Of a stretch of DNA of 64,000 nucleotides, positions 41,772 through 54,614 are shown piece after piece. Below the pieces are notes generated by a model, which searched no databases, was not told where the DNA came from, and was given only the letters and a program-made list of their open reading frames with translations. Position 1 is the stretch's first letter. Each line of letters opens with the position of its first letter. The DNA comes from Hippopus hippopus. Lineage: Eukaryota > Mollusca > Bivalvia > Cardiida > Cardiidae. The stretch is taken from assembly GCA_946811185.2 (NCBI GenBank), contig OX328096.1:72229345-72293344 (forward strand), written 5' to 3'. A program made the translations under genes and the position numbers.

Positions 41772-44700
41772 TCCCCCCCCGGGGGAATTTTCGGGACTTT
41801 GATTTTCTTGAGCCCCAAGGTCTCCTGAGCACATTCCAAAAGTCTGCCACCTGGCGATTGGGGCTTTTAGAAGTTATAGAGGTCAAAGGTCATCAAGTGC
41901 GCCTCTAACCCTAACCCTATCAGTTGATCCTCAAATGACAGTTTTTGGAAATTTTATACCTTGTGAAAGGTCCCAAATGATCTCAGGTAATGTAATAAGC
42001 TTATATTTAGACAATTCTATGCATTTCTAACAAAATAAAAGAACATTTAATGCAAACAAAGCACTATTTTTTTATGATTCAACTTCCAAAAAATCATAAT
42101 CTGAGAAACTACAGGGATATTTTCAGATTTAGCACATTTTCTTGATCACAAATGCCTTGAATGCATCCTAGAAGCAACCCAAAGTGCATTTTCAGATTTA
42201 TTGTGTATCAATTTGTCATATTCATGGATAAAATTGAAGCACTTATAATCAAAGTTAATTAATATACTTTTTTTTATCAAATTGCTGAGAATTCAACAAC
42301 TATCTGGTTCAATTCTTTATTTGAAAAAAAAAAAAAAAAAAAATGGTATGCTTATTTTCATGGTCTTAATAATTATATTCGTTACAGTGAAAAAGAAACT
42401 TTTTAGTGTAAATCAAAGTACTGAAGTTACTGATACATTGTGTACCATTTAACTCTTGCATCTAAAAAAAGGACAAAAAAAGTTTAAAAGTAAAATGTAT
42501 CTTGATCTTATTTACTTAGAAGACATTGCATATGCTATCTACAGTGCCTCCTCTTGTTATTTTATCAATTTAGTTCTCTCAGACAATGATATCAAAGTAC
42601 TAAAATTTGAGCTTGCCATGACAAAGTAGTAAAGGTATGACCTACAGCCATATCCACCTTTTTAGTTAAATACAGGATACATATGCATGAATTTAATCCT
42701 TTCAGCGCTATAGGCGAAAACAGAGGCCTTTGCACAGAACATGCAGTCTGATCTTAAATCTCTGTCTTGTTTAGTCAAGCCTAATATGATAAAACTCTTT
42801 CTGAGTTTCAGTGGAGTCTATTTCCAGGCATCGAAAGAAGTGGTCATTTAATATTTGGCGCCGAAAGAGTTAACTGCCCAAAATCAGAAATATATTATTT
42901 CTAGTTAATCTTGTGCCACTTTTTACACGCATCTATTAAGTAATCAGGTGATTTACTAGCAATGTGAGTTACCAAGATGAATTGGATTCCTCATTTGGAT
43001 TTGATATTTCAATAGGGCAGATGCACCTCCTATCTCACATTGTTGGTCAGTATTCATTTACAAAGGACCATAGTGTTATTGTGAATGAGAGCTCATTCAT
43101 GCTTGTATTTGCTAAGTAAAAGCTTCACCATCATCATTCTCATGCTTACCAGCCATATTTGTGGCTTTATGTTTTTGCTATGAAAACTGTGCTTGTCGTT
43201 GTTGTTCTTACCTGTTCAGAATTATGTCAGGGTAACTGCTTGGCATTAAGAAACAAGGAAATAATATGAGGCATCGTGCCATGACTGTAAAAGAAGACTA
43301 ACAATTAGTGTTAGAAATGAGATGCACTGGGCCTGATATAATATGCTTAAGTCTTAAACTATGTAATGAAGAGCCCTGTTTTTTTTTAACTATTCTTTTA
43401 TCCAGTTTGTTTCCCTTTTATGTTAACTTTGAAATGAAGGTCATCTGTGTGTTACCATGTGCTGGTAATTTTCTTGTCATTAATATATTTTTTGGCGTAA
43501 AGGTCGTGCAAATTATCATCATTCACATGGCAATCCTTTTATTGCTTAGATAACCTTGTTCTTACATACGCATAACTTCCTGCTTTCTGCTTGCATAGCT
43601 TCAAGGCTATGTCTTCTTTCACTCAATTACATTGTATTCTAGTGATTTATAATGTATAAATTCAAAAGTTGCTTTTTTAGTTTTTGTTTGATATTGTACA
43701 CATTTAACAGACACAGAAGCTTTTTTGGTATTTCAGCTGGCCAGTTACCATTTACCTTGTTTGATAGATGATAAGTGACTCTGCTTACTTCTGCTATGAG
43801 TAAAAGGCATGTGCATGAGTTTTGTTTTTCTCTCTTTCTATCAAACATGCATATGAAGGTACCTGACGTATTTCAAAAAGAAAATACCTGCTGCAATATA
43901 CTTAGACTATGCTTAGCCCCCACCTCATCCAATATCAGCATAATTGTATTATTGTGCATGAACAGATGAACATTTTTTTTTTTTGCATTTGGTATCACGA
44001 TCATGGGCTTATTGTTATTTCCAGGATATTGTTTTCCATATTCAAAATAATAGATTTCATTTTACAGTGCTATTCCATTTTATAAGTGCCCATCTGTAGG
44101 AAGAAATGATCAGTGATATAAGGGGAGAGTTTCGTCTTTTCTGACCTGATTTCTCATTTGCAAAGTCTATGCTGCGAACGGAAGTCTCTGTAGTTCGACA
44201 AAAGTAAATCCTGTTTTGCAAAATGCTACCTTGGAATCATTTAGAGAATAACAAATCCAGAGAGTTTCAAAAATGGTTCTATGCAAGCCCTCTTTGCGTA
44301 CATTTTGATGTTTTTCAATTGTGGTAAAATGTCATATTCTGAACCGAACAGAAACTATATTGAATTTTCACAATATTACTGGGTTACTATCCTATGTCAT
44401 ATACGTGTATAAAATAATATAGAGTATAAATCATAGCAGTGATTTAGTTAACGTAGTGAAATATATTCTAACCAAGTGATGAGGAAGATGATAACAATGT
44501 TGACTTCATGAATGTGGTCCATGGGTGATAGTGGATAGATGGATCATGGAATGATCTGTTGTAAACATCATTGTTATGATTTTAATGAAAGGCAACTTCA
44601 TATCAGTCTCGAACTCTATGAAGGACCACCATTAAGAAAAAGATCTAAACAACTTTATTCACTGGGTTTGATACAATACCAATCAATGTTGCAAATTACT

Positions 44701-45311
44701 GTTGATAATAGAAGTAATACATACAACCCTGACATCAATGAGTTCTTCTGGGTCAACAGCAAGAAATATCTTTAATTCCCGCAAATGTCATAAGATTTTA
44801 AAAAAAAGCTCAACATTTGTCAATATTAATACCCTAATTTCCTTTGCTGATACAGCTTATTGAAAGGATAAATTATAATGATAAGGCACAATGTTTGTCA
44901 TGGAATCTATTCTGTGTCACTAAGATCATAACTGATGATTTCGTATACTATGGATATGTTTTTGAGTACCAGCCATTTTACACTCACAAACATGGCCAAG
45001 AACAATTCTCTCAGTACTTTGATTCAAACAAAATTGCTTCTATTTCTGTAAAACAACTGTTTTGACTATAGATATGAATGTATAAACCCATCTTAACATG
45101 TTTCTGACATATTACATGTAGAAAATGAAATGAAAATTTAACCTAACTGCTATTCATTGATAGTTCGTTGCAACAGTGCACTTGATGACCTTTGACCTCT
45201 GTAACTCGCAAATGCCCCGCTCACCAGGTGGCAGACTTTGACAAAGTGCTCAGGAGACCTTGGGGTTTCAGAAAATAATAGTGCCGAAAATTCCCCCTGG
45301 GGGGTGGGAGG
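41772..45311. mobile_element. 3.5-kb unit bounded by diverged ~135-bp inverted repeats
   Basis: The left end (41772-41903) and the right end (45178-45311, inverted) share GGGGGAATTTTCGG, CCCAAGGTCTCCTGAGCAC, GTCTGCCACCTGG and AGAGGTCAAAGGTCATCAAG. The ~3.3 kb between is AT-rich, with poly-A/T runs and a few open frames of 64-81 codons (for example 44539-44775 and 44844-45065) without recognised domains. Could be a decayed DNA transposon or two independent repeat copies in opposite orientation. Confidence 0.55.
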
Positions 45312-47281
45312 GGGGTCGCTATTGGTGGCTCGAGGTCTATTACTTAGTACTTTATAAATGTAACTGCTTACACCGCTATTTTCTGCGTCCAGTGTGAGCC
45401 AGGACCAAGCTGCACGAAAATGTAGCTCTGTTTTGATTCTGCACTGCCCACTAATTTGAAATGTCCCACCTATAACCAACCTCGAATTTACCTATAAGTT
45501 TTTTTTTCTCTCTTTGATTTTAGATATATCAGCTGAACGCCCTGAATTTATTATTACAGTTATAGTTTGTGGCTGGTGAGAATCAAGATTGGATTGTACT
45601 GAATGTTCGATCGTATATTGGTCCTACACTGTCCGCAACGAAAACGATTCTCTGAAAAAAAAATGCTATTTTTTTTTCATTCTGGACTGAAGATTTCTGT
45701 ATTTGCTTTTGTAAGGGGTGGGGGTGATCTATAAGAACAAAAATATTTTTCAAAATATTTTTCAAAATATTTTCAAAACATCGTTTATGCTAGAATTAGT
45801 TTCTCGTTGTTAACCGTTCACGACTTCATTTTTTCAATTATATTTGTTAGAAGTATTTATATCTACTTAACAGAGAAATACATTTCTGTTCTGTTCTGTA
45901 TTATCATTTTTATCAAAGGAATTGACTAAAAGTGTATAACACGAGCTTCAAATAAAGTTTAGTCTACGAGTTTTATAAACCCAACAATACTTAAACACGA
46001 ATGTGAGATTTTATTTGTTGTTATGAAACAATGAAAACCGTAAATCTTTCCACGCGTGTGTCCTAGCACCAACGACGTCATTTTTTCTCAAAATGGCGAA
46101 GTGCTGTGGTTGGTTTTGCCGGCTCCACACGCTCATAACTGCAAATTGGTTAGAATCAGGACCCAATAAACGACAATACACAAGTGTAATATCGAAAAAT
46201 AAGTCATGGGTTTAATACACTGAAGGTAAACGTTTTATATGATATATTGTAATCTTTAAAAGGAACGTAATTTATGATTGGATGAACTAAATGGTTTAGG
46301 CAATCAGAAATTGCGATTCTTTAAAAAATTTAGAAGACTATTTGTCTGCATGGTGTTTTACGCTGTTGTTCAACAATCTTCCGGTAAAATTTTTACAACA
46401 CATTTATTCATGTCTTTGAAGGGTCTCATATAAAGCTCAGTCTCTAAAGTTTCTTGCCCGACGACACAACCCAGCGCCACGGATGAGAATCAAACCTGGC
46501 ACTTCCAGATTTTTAATTCTAAACTTTCACCAGTGAACAACACGGGAGTTCTAAAATAGGACCGGGGATTTTATTTAGGATTACATAAATTATAGGAGCT
46601 GAAGATACTTGTGTTACAGATTCTATGCTCTGACAACTACCCAACGTCGAATTTTATCAGTTATGCCTCAGAATATTTGCCTATTCCACAACTAAAAGTC
46701 TCATTTAAAGGACAAAGAAAATACCCGATACACACGTTAAACCCCTGAAGTTTTTTTTTTCTAAAAGTAAAGCCTGAATTGTGAAATCAGATCATGTTTG
46801 ACAGTTTCCAAGTACATCTAGCTGTTCAATGTCATTGCTAAGAAATAAATTAAATCGGTTTACTCGCTGTATTGATTGCAGAAACCGCTATTCATAGGAG
46901 GAAAATTAAAGTTAAGTGATTGGCGACGCATGAATTCAATTACTTTACACTTATTCTAGTACAGATACAATTTTCCTTGGAAGATATTTGATTAATGTTA
47001 TCAACATGATTTCTTCTGAACTTTGTCCCCTGAATGGACGTCTCATTTACCTAATGAGTGTCACTGGTCATGAATTATACAACAATAAAAGAGTATATAT
47101 TCGCCGCTCTTCAGAACTGCTTTTCACAAGCAGACAAAAGTTTCAGTAAAGTGTGACTGCAGGTTGCACACGGAGGAGGTAGAGTTATGACAGACTGAGT
47201 GCGCTTGTCAAACTAGAGTTTTTCTTACAACTTCGGACTTTCGTTTAAGGTTTTTAATTCCTTCTTTGTTACAACTGCACA
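45312..47281. other. Intergenic region before opsin 3, with putative promoter
   Basis: Hairpin copy at 46262-46330 and SINE-like block at 46350-46540 (minus). TATATAT at 47094-47100 is followed by about 180 bp to the opsin 3 ATG, so it could be its TATA box. No coding sequence seen. Confidence 0.5.
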
Positions 47282-50200
47282 ATGATTACGGAATTATTAA
47301 ACGAAACAACACCGGATCCTTATGAAGGACTGTCCGTTTTGGACATCAAGCGGTTGGAATATCCATTATGGGCACACAGGGTAGTAGGAGTTTTCTTGTT
47401 CTTCGTTGGGCTTTTTGGCTTTATCGAGAACACTCTTGTTCTTATTACGTTTGCGAAGAATAAACAGCTGCGATCTGCGACCAACACTTTCATCATTGGA
47501 CTGGCAATTAGTGACTTCCTGATGGCAGTTTTGTGCAATCCTTTGGCTTGGACATCAGCAATGAACGGAGAATGGTTCGCTGGCGATTTTTGGTGCATCT
47601 GGGAAGGTTTCTTGGTATTTGTTCTTGGTCTCACCGCACTCTACCTCCTAACAGCTGTTAGTGTTGACAGATACATCGTAATTGCGAAACCACTTCTAGC
47701 ACCGATGATAACAAAAAGGATTTCTGTTCTTGCAGTCGTGTCATGCTTTGTCGGAGGCACATTCTGGTCCATATTTCCATTCTTCGGCTGGAGTTCTTAC
47801 GGTCTTGAAGCTCCCGGAATTTTCTGTGGGTTGCATTACGAGGACAAGAGCTTCTCCACGACGTCATACGTCATCACAATTTTCTTCTTTTGCTTTGCTA
47901 TCCCATTGATGGTCATGATCTATTGCTATTTCAACGTGTACATGACGGTAAGCTAATGATCGTATTTATTAATCACATTATTATTCTTATTCTATGAAAT
48001 TACCACGCTTACAATTTACCTTTGAACAGGTGAAAACATTAATGAAAAGGACTGTATTAGCTAACGAAAAAAATTATTTAGCAAATGCTAATACTTTACG
48101 TCTCTATAAAAGTCCGTCAGTATAGATCTAGGGCATTAAAGGTTGTATTCTGTACTTTCCATATGGCTTGCAACACTCGAAAAGGGGCATTAGGACATTT
48201 GCGTAAAGTGTCGTCTCGGATCAGCCTGCGCAGTCCGCGCAGGCTAATCCGAGACGGCACTCTACGACTACATTAGATTTTGTGCCACAGTAGACTTGCG
48301 CAAAACAGAAAATTACATAAAAACGGAAAGTGTCGTCTCGGATGACACTTTACGCAAATATCCGAATGTCCCTTTTCGCGTGTTGCAGGCCATATAAAGG
48401 TGTACATATAAAATCACAATCAGTAAGCTGAAAGTCAGGGTCCGTATTCACTAACTAGTCTTTCATTTCATTCTAAGTCTAGTTGTAGATTAAGAAAGTA
48501 TCATTACTTCTGATTGGCCAATCCATTTTGGTTTAGCTAATCACAATTTGTGTTTCTTTGAAATTAAGATAATTCTTGGGAAGAAGATTGAGTTTTCGAG
48601 AACGGTTTGTGAATACGGACCGAGGGAATTCAGTACAATTGTTACATAAGCTTAGTTTCTTTCTATTGGTAAACCTAAATTTAGATCCGATCAATGACAC
48701 ACATTGCAGTGTCCTTGCCGATTGTATTGCTTTGGTCTGATATGACCTAGACTATTTGAATCAAAATTATTTTTGTCGTAAAAGTGGCACATTTGAAGCA
48801 GGGACTGCATGTGTGCTTTTATCCTCACAGGTGCGAAATGTTAGCCGAAACAGTGTCTGGGACATGAAGAGTCGAGTTGCTCGCCGAAACCTCAGAATTG
48901 AAAAGCGCATGTTGAAGAGTTGTATCACCATGTGTGGTATGGAATTTAATCTCTCGTTCTATGCGTAATAGCTAATAAACATACCTATTTCAAGCGTAAC
49001 AAGATAAGTTATTGAAAAACCAGTGCCTGAGGTGTCCATTGCGAATACAGGACGTACGTCGTATTTTGCGACGAAAATGTTGTCCATTATGAAGACAAGA
49101 CTTATGTTGTCTGTTTCAAAGACAAGAATTACTTTGTCTAGTTGAAATAGCTATGTGTCTATTCCGAAGACAAGACTTATTAGTCCAGTGAACATCATAG
49201 TTGATATTTTCTCGAACTGCGCCACTCGTGAAAATATGACCGATGATGTTAACTCGATGAAATAAATTTCGATCCTTCACAAAAAAAAAAAAAAAAAAAA
49301 AATCATGCTTCTAACCCGTTTTTTATTGGGACTTTCATCAAAATCCAGTACAACTGTTTTCGGTAATTCCCCGTGGCGTACCTCCGCCCACATAATAACG
49401 CATTACAAATTTACGTAAAACGCGAGAAATGTAAGGTAAGTGTACGTAAATTACGTCATATTTCCGTCTGGTTGAAGGGCACGCACTGCTTACCTAGGTA
49501 ACTAGCGCGCGGGAACTACTGTTTCCACTTCAATTGAAGAGTTGCGAAAATATTTACCGTTAATTCTACTGGTAGTAACCAAGAATTATCAAACCTTATA
49601 ATCCATCATTATTTCCAGATAAACTACTGCAAAGCATGAAATAACAACTCGTCCTCACGTGTAGCATTTATAGATGTATTTTCTTTTTAGGAGTCTCTGA
49701 ATATTTTTCCATGACTTAATCAGATATGTTAGTATAACTTCTGTTAACTTGTGTACAAGTTACACATGTAGCTGTGTACGTCTAAATATTTTGAAAGGAA
49801 TCTGTCGCCATTTCATATAACGTTTTGTCTATAATCTGACTAACTCACAGTAACATTTTTCACTTTTTCATGGGACGCATTTTTTACACACTTACATTCA
49901 AAATAGCGTCTCAGATTTTTCTCATGTAAAACATCGATGTGGTAAATCTTCTATCTTTGCTAGCCGGCTTAGGTAAATATATTGAAACATTTACACATGG
50001 AAGTCTGAAATTAAAGACTTTGATGTGTGATAATAAATAGTTAATCATCTATCGTACTTTTAAAACAAAATCTATTAAGATTGGAACCCCTTTGAAGCTC
50101 TCATAGTGTAGGTAGATTAAAAAAGTCTATAAAACAATCTTTAAATTATGCATGTTGATCTTTGCTCTTATTATTTGTTGATTACATGTGTTTTGTACTG

Positions 50201-53052
50201 CTTTTTTTAAAAAAACCTTTTTTCGTTTTCACAATTGGCTTTTACTTTCTCATATATCTTTGCTAAATATATGGGTAAAGTCATTATAATATCAATTACA
50301 ATATCATTCTATCACTACAGTTGTGTACTGGGCTTGTTGGACCCCGTATGCAGTCGTTTCCTTTTGGCAAGCGTTTGGAGACGCAGATGCCATTCCACTG
50401 TGGTTAACAGCGGTACCAGCGGCTGCTGCAAAATCTCAGGTGATGTGGAACCCAATTATATATGTGGCAACCAATAAGCAGTTTAGAAAAGCTTTCTATG
50501 CCACTCTGCCCTGTTCCGAAATTCGAGCAGCTCTGGTTAAAAGAGAGGAAGAAGATAAAGAAAAGTCTTCACAGGAAACAAATGTGGACAGCAAGAAAGA
50601 GGGCGTTTCTCAAACACAACCTCAAACACAGGTAGGTGGACTGCTTAACTGTCGTTGTAAATTACATAATACATGCATTACATAAACCGAATATAAGTAC
50701 AGTTGATAAAAAGAAAAATTAATGGTAATTGCTATAATTATCTTGCAGTGGAATGTCCTTTTTAATCTAGATCTGTTCATTCTGATGATTCATCTACTTA
50801 CTACAATGTCTTCGGTTGAATTTAAAAGCTTTATTTGTATACTATTGATTTAAGCTTGAATACGAGACTAACAAAACAGCTTGTTGCATAAAGCTAAACT
50901 CGCAATATGAAATGGATGTGATTTCAAGATTGCTGCTATATGAAATACTGTGAATTAAGGCTGACATTGGTCGACAATTGTTTGCAAATGCACAAAGCCC
51001 TTTTTCACAGAACATAGGACATACGGTTTTTGTTTTTCAACGTTAGTATCTAGCTTCTGATCCGTATATACCGCATTAATAAATTCCAAATCAGTATTTA
51101 AAGTCGTTAAGACCCCAGTAACACTCAGAAAAGGTTCACTTAGCCTTTGACAAATGCAGGGAGGACGGGAAGAACTGCAGAATAACACACAGTTTTCAAG
51201 TAGGTTCTACGCCTTTACTATGCCCTTACCAGGACGTCCGAGCTAAATTTTGTGTTACTCTTGCTCAAGAACGCACCACGTCCTGTGTATTTCGACTTCG
51301 TTGTTTTTTTTACGACCTCTCAAATCGCATCATGCTCTTACTGCTCGTTTCCCAGTTCTCAATACGCCGTTACAAATTCAAGTCCACTCACTCTGTCGTT
51401 CAAATTCGTTTTGCAAACTCTACTTAAAGAATAATGGCAACCACGTTAGAGAAGACCGTATTAGATTTATCCCACGTCCTAACTGAGTCCTTACTACATT
51501 CTGGTTCCATCACGTCCACTCGATACGGTTTTCTTTAAACATGCTAAAAATTCGTCCACGTCAGCCAAGACCATACAGATCACATAATGTCCTTATTGGT
51601 TTGTACTGCATTCCTTGTATTCCGGACAAGTTCGAACTGCGTCAGACCGGTTTTACATGGACGTAGCGGGTACTTGGTCTGGTGTGACTGGGGTTTCAGT
51701 AGTTACATAAGTTTCTATGTACTGATATTTATTGAGAACACTAACGTATCGCTTTAAGGTTCCTAGTACACTCCATAAAAATCTGACAGAATGTAACTTT
51801 TATCCAAAGACGCGGTTGATTGGTAACTTTTGTTAAGTAGACTTTATAAAAGAACAACAACAATAGCCTAACAACAACAAAAGTGTATTACTGAAAAACA
51901 AATTTTGACAAAATACCTGACATCTACGTGTAACGAAGCCCATGCCATTGACAATAATTAAAAAAAAAATGTGCCATCAACGTAAGGCTTGTGAAATTTT
52001 AAGATTTGCTTCTCCAGGGCATCAACGTTAATAACTTTTTTATTGGTGTATTTAGCGACTTTCGTTTTGCATTCATAGTGTGCCACTTGACGACACGACA
52101 ACATGTTAGACTCGTCCAAATCCAAACCATTTGCAGACAATAAATTCAAGGTGTCTCAAATGTAGCAACATTTATTCTAACATGACACGTGAATTCGGCT
52201 CTATAAGCACAGTACAACGAAAGCGTGGTAAAATCTGCGTCAATCTATATGGCTTGCAACATGCGAAAAGAGGCATTCGGACATTTGCGTAAAGTGTCGT
52301 TTCAGATCAGCCTGCGCAGTCCGCGCAGGCTAATCCGAAATGACACTTTCCGTTTTTATGTAATTTTCTGTTTTGCGCAAGTCTACTGTAGCACAAAATC
52401 TAATGTAGTCGTAAAGTGCCGTCTCGGATTAGCCTGCGCGGACTGCGCAGGCTTATCCGAGACGACACTTTACGCAAGTGTCCGAATGCCCCTTTTCGTG
52501 TGTTGCAAGCCATATAGAGTGAAGTCATTCTGTATAAAGTAAGTAAGTAAGTTATTAGTCTAAATGGAATATAATCTGCATCCGCGTTTTTACTCTAAGT
52601 ATGAACTTGTTTTCCTTTCATTAGGAGTTGGTCTTGTTAGAATCGAAATAATCTTCTTTCTATCGTGGTTTATCGTTCAATAAACCACGTTGTGAGTTAT
52701 GAGGCGCAATTAAATTAACCACTCGGGCTTTCGCCCTCGTGGATTATTTATTGTGCCTCATAACTCACAACTGTGGTTTATTGAACGATAAACCACGATA
52801 GAAAGATTATTTCTTAAATAATCAATTGAGTGACAAAAATTGTACCTAAATGAAAAAAACGCAGGTTACCAGTATTTTCTCATTTTCCACAATGTTTTTA
52901 AAAGCTTTCTTGCTCAAGTTCTCTTAAACTAGGTATCGTGTGGAAGAGGATTAATGCTATCTTTTTTTTAAATTTCTTTCCAGACCGAGACGATTGTAAA
53001 CCCTACATCAGTTGCACCTACCAAAGGGGAACCAACCAAGGTGGAATGTTAA
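47282..53052 (+). CDS. Opsin 3 (complete, 4 exons, 383 aa)
   Basis: Exons 47282-47947, 48831-48936, 50321-50631, 52984-53052; all GT-AG; phases 0, 1, 0; total 1152 nt. N7 glycosylation sequon (NET). N50 in TM1, D78 in TM2, C105 (disulfide), E108 at the bovine 113 site (CIWEG), VSVDRYIVIAKP, GWSSYGLEAPGIFC with Glu at the bovine 181 site, IYCYF in TM5. Exon 3: ACWTPYAV, PAAAAKSQV with retinal lysine K295, NPIIY, NKQFRKAFY. Acidic tail (KREEEDKEKSSQE) and end TKVEC. AATAAA at 53076-53081 may be a poly(A) signal. Known: retinal-binding G-protein-coupled photoreceptor. It is the closest in residue choice to a working visual-type pigment, but subfamily and signalling partner cannot be read from sequence alone. 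Confidence 0.94.
48161..48395. mobile_element. MITE-like element (CGAGACGACACTTT arms) in opsin 3 intron 1
   Basis: Outer ATGGCTTGCAACACTCGAAA and CGCGTGTTGCAGGCCAT; inner CCTGCGCAGTCCGCGCAGG with GTCTCGGATCAG / CTAATCCGAGAC arms. Second copy at 52247-52516. Confidence 0.82.
48443..48625. mobile_element. MITE-like element, GGCTAAACC family (complete)
   Basis: GGTCCGTATTCACTAACTAG at the left, GTTTGTGAATACGGACC at the right; central pair GATTGGCCAATCC / GGTTTAGCTAATC. Confidence 0.78.
49190..49645 (-). repeat. AACATCATCG-family element in opsin 3 intron 2
   Basis: Minus-strand copy: TGACCGATGATGTTAACTCG near the left end, TACCTAGGTAACTAGCGCG and AAACTACTGCAAAGCATGAA at the right. An A-run of about 22 lies at 49281-49302. 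Confidence 0.75.
52247..52516. mobile_element. MITE-like element in opsin 3 intron 3
   Basis: Two inner hairpins (GCCTGCGCAGTCCGCGCAGG and GCCTGCGCGGACTGCGCAGG) inside ATGGCTTGCAACATGCGAAA / CGTGTGTTGCAAGCCAT ends. Confidence 0.85.
52645..52813. repeat. Long inverted repeat before opsin 3 exon 4
   Basis: Arms of about 65 bp: TCTATCGTGGTTTATCGTTC with its complement GAACGATAAACCACGATAGA, and TGTGAGTTATGAGGC with GCCTCATAACTCACA. The loop contains a smaller CTCGGGCTTTCGCCCTCG hairpin. It sits in opsin 3 intron 3, 170 bp before exon 4. Confidence 0.88.
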
Positions 53053-54205
53053 ACATGACAGTGAAACAAATGAATAATAAATAGGTAGAAATACAGATGG
53101 CAAATGAAGCTCTTTAAGATAAACAATTGCTCCCTTGTTCTTCTGCATGGCATTTTTTCCAGCTAAAGACTACGTAAATGAATAACATTGCATGGATAAT
53201 TGACTGAAATTCAATTAAAAACGGCTCTAATAACCATCAAATCAGTCACTTTGATAAAAAAAATGACGCTAGTTTGGCTCCATTCTTGGTCTTGAAGCCA
53301 CGAATGTAATTATTAGGGCTGAACATCCGGCTGACCAGACCTACCACAAGTAATTTTCTCTTTTGTGAAATATCACTTGGAACGAGTTTAATTACCTCTT
53401 TGGCCTGATGTGACAGCGTGAGTGAGAGTGTTTGTATTTCTTGATGGACATTATTTATGTGATTTTTTCGTTGTACCCTACCTTAGAAAACTCTTCTATC
53501 TTTTTATTCATGCGACAAGCCCACTTTGTATGGTTTCATAAATCTTAGTATGTCCATCAGGACACACTTCACTTAGTTTAAACATATTTATTGTTCATCG
53601 ATTGAGAAACAAATTCTAACAACAACCTATACTAATCTCTTTCAATTCTGCTTCCTGGGAACTACACCAGCACTCGCGCCGAATGTTTGTCACACCTCAT
53701 TTAGTTTGAAGCACAGCTGTGAATAGTAACCAAGTACAAATGTATCGACAGAATACAACGGATGAAATTATGTTCATTTATCTATGTATTTAAATCAAGA
53801 TGTTAATTGAAGATTTTTCTCAGTTTGTTATTATACATGTAGTGTTTTATATGGCTTTGTTATTGCCTTTCCTTAACGCCTTTTTACCTAGAGTGCCTCT
53901 TTTGTCTTCGTCTTAAGTCAATTTCTGTAAGATGATGGCCTTCATTATCAAAGTCTTCTTGTCTTAAAGTGATCTGAATAGGGTTATATTTTTCTCAAGA
54001 AAACATGACTTGAGTAGAACAGAATGTTTTTATACTTATATATTGACTGTTTAATTCAATAACGGCTACTCTTTTAACATTGCAGTTTTGTATCAATGTA
54101 GACGTAGAGAATAAGATGTGAACAACACAAATGCGTATTTACTTTTAAGAAGTATTAACCCTTAGGCTGTTAAGCGCGACTTAAGGACCTTTTGCGGACA
54201 ATGTA

Positions 54206-54256
54206 GATCAATATCAGACTGCACAGAACGTGCAGTCTGATCTTGGACCTACACTG
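54206..54256. repeat. Hairpin repeat, CAGACTGCAC family
   Basis: TATCAGACTGCAC / GTGCAGTCTGATCTT around AGAAC, in the same longer context as 40326. Confidence 0.8.
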
Positions 54257-54350
54257 TTCAGTAAGGAGATACCCCCCCGCAAGCAAAACCTTTGAAATAG
54301 CAAAATTTGGCTTTTTCCTACCGGCTTGAAGGTTTTATTTCACTTATTTG

Positions 54351-54614
54351 AGCCATGCTCGGTGAAAAGGGGGTTTTATGCATCTGCGAAAAGTATCGAC
54401 CCAGGCCAGCCTGCGCAGTCCGCGCAGGCTGACCTGGTGCGAAACGTTTAGCTTATGGTCAATTTTTTGTATGTCCAAGGACTCGTGTACTTCTTGAAAA
54501 AGTTGGTTGTTAAAAAAAAAGTGGATATCGTGGATCCATAATCATGTGATGGCTTGCTTGGTACCGTGGATCACGGAGATGCATTAAGCCCCCTTTTGCC
54601 AGAGCATGGCTCAT
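54351..54614. mobile_element. MITE-like element (complete)
   Basis: GAGCCATGCTCGGTGAAAAG and CTTTTGCCAGAGCATGGCTC ends; inner CCTGCGCAGTCCGCGCAGG. Best-preserved copy of the family together with 29366-29630. Confidence 0.85.

Noticed and set aside
44539..45065. Transposase remnant between the inverted repeats
   Set aside because: No DDE/DDD, zinc-finger or other transposase motif was visible in the two open frames; kept only as an open question.
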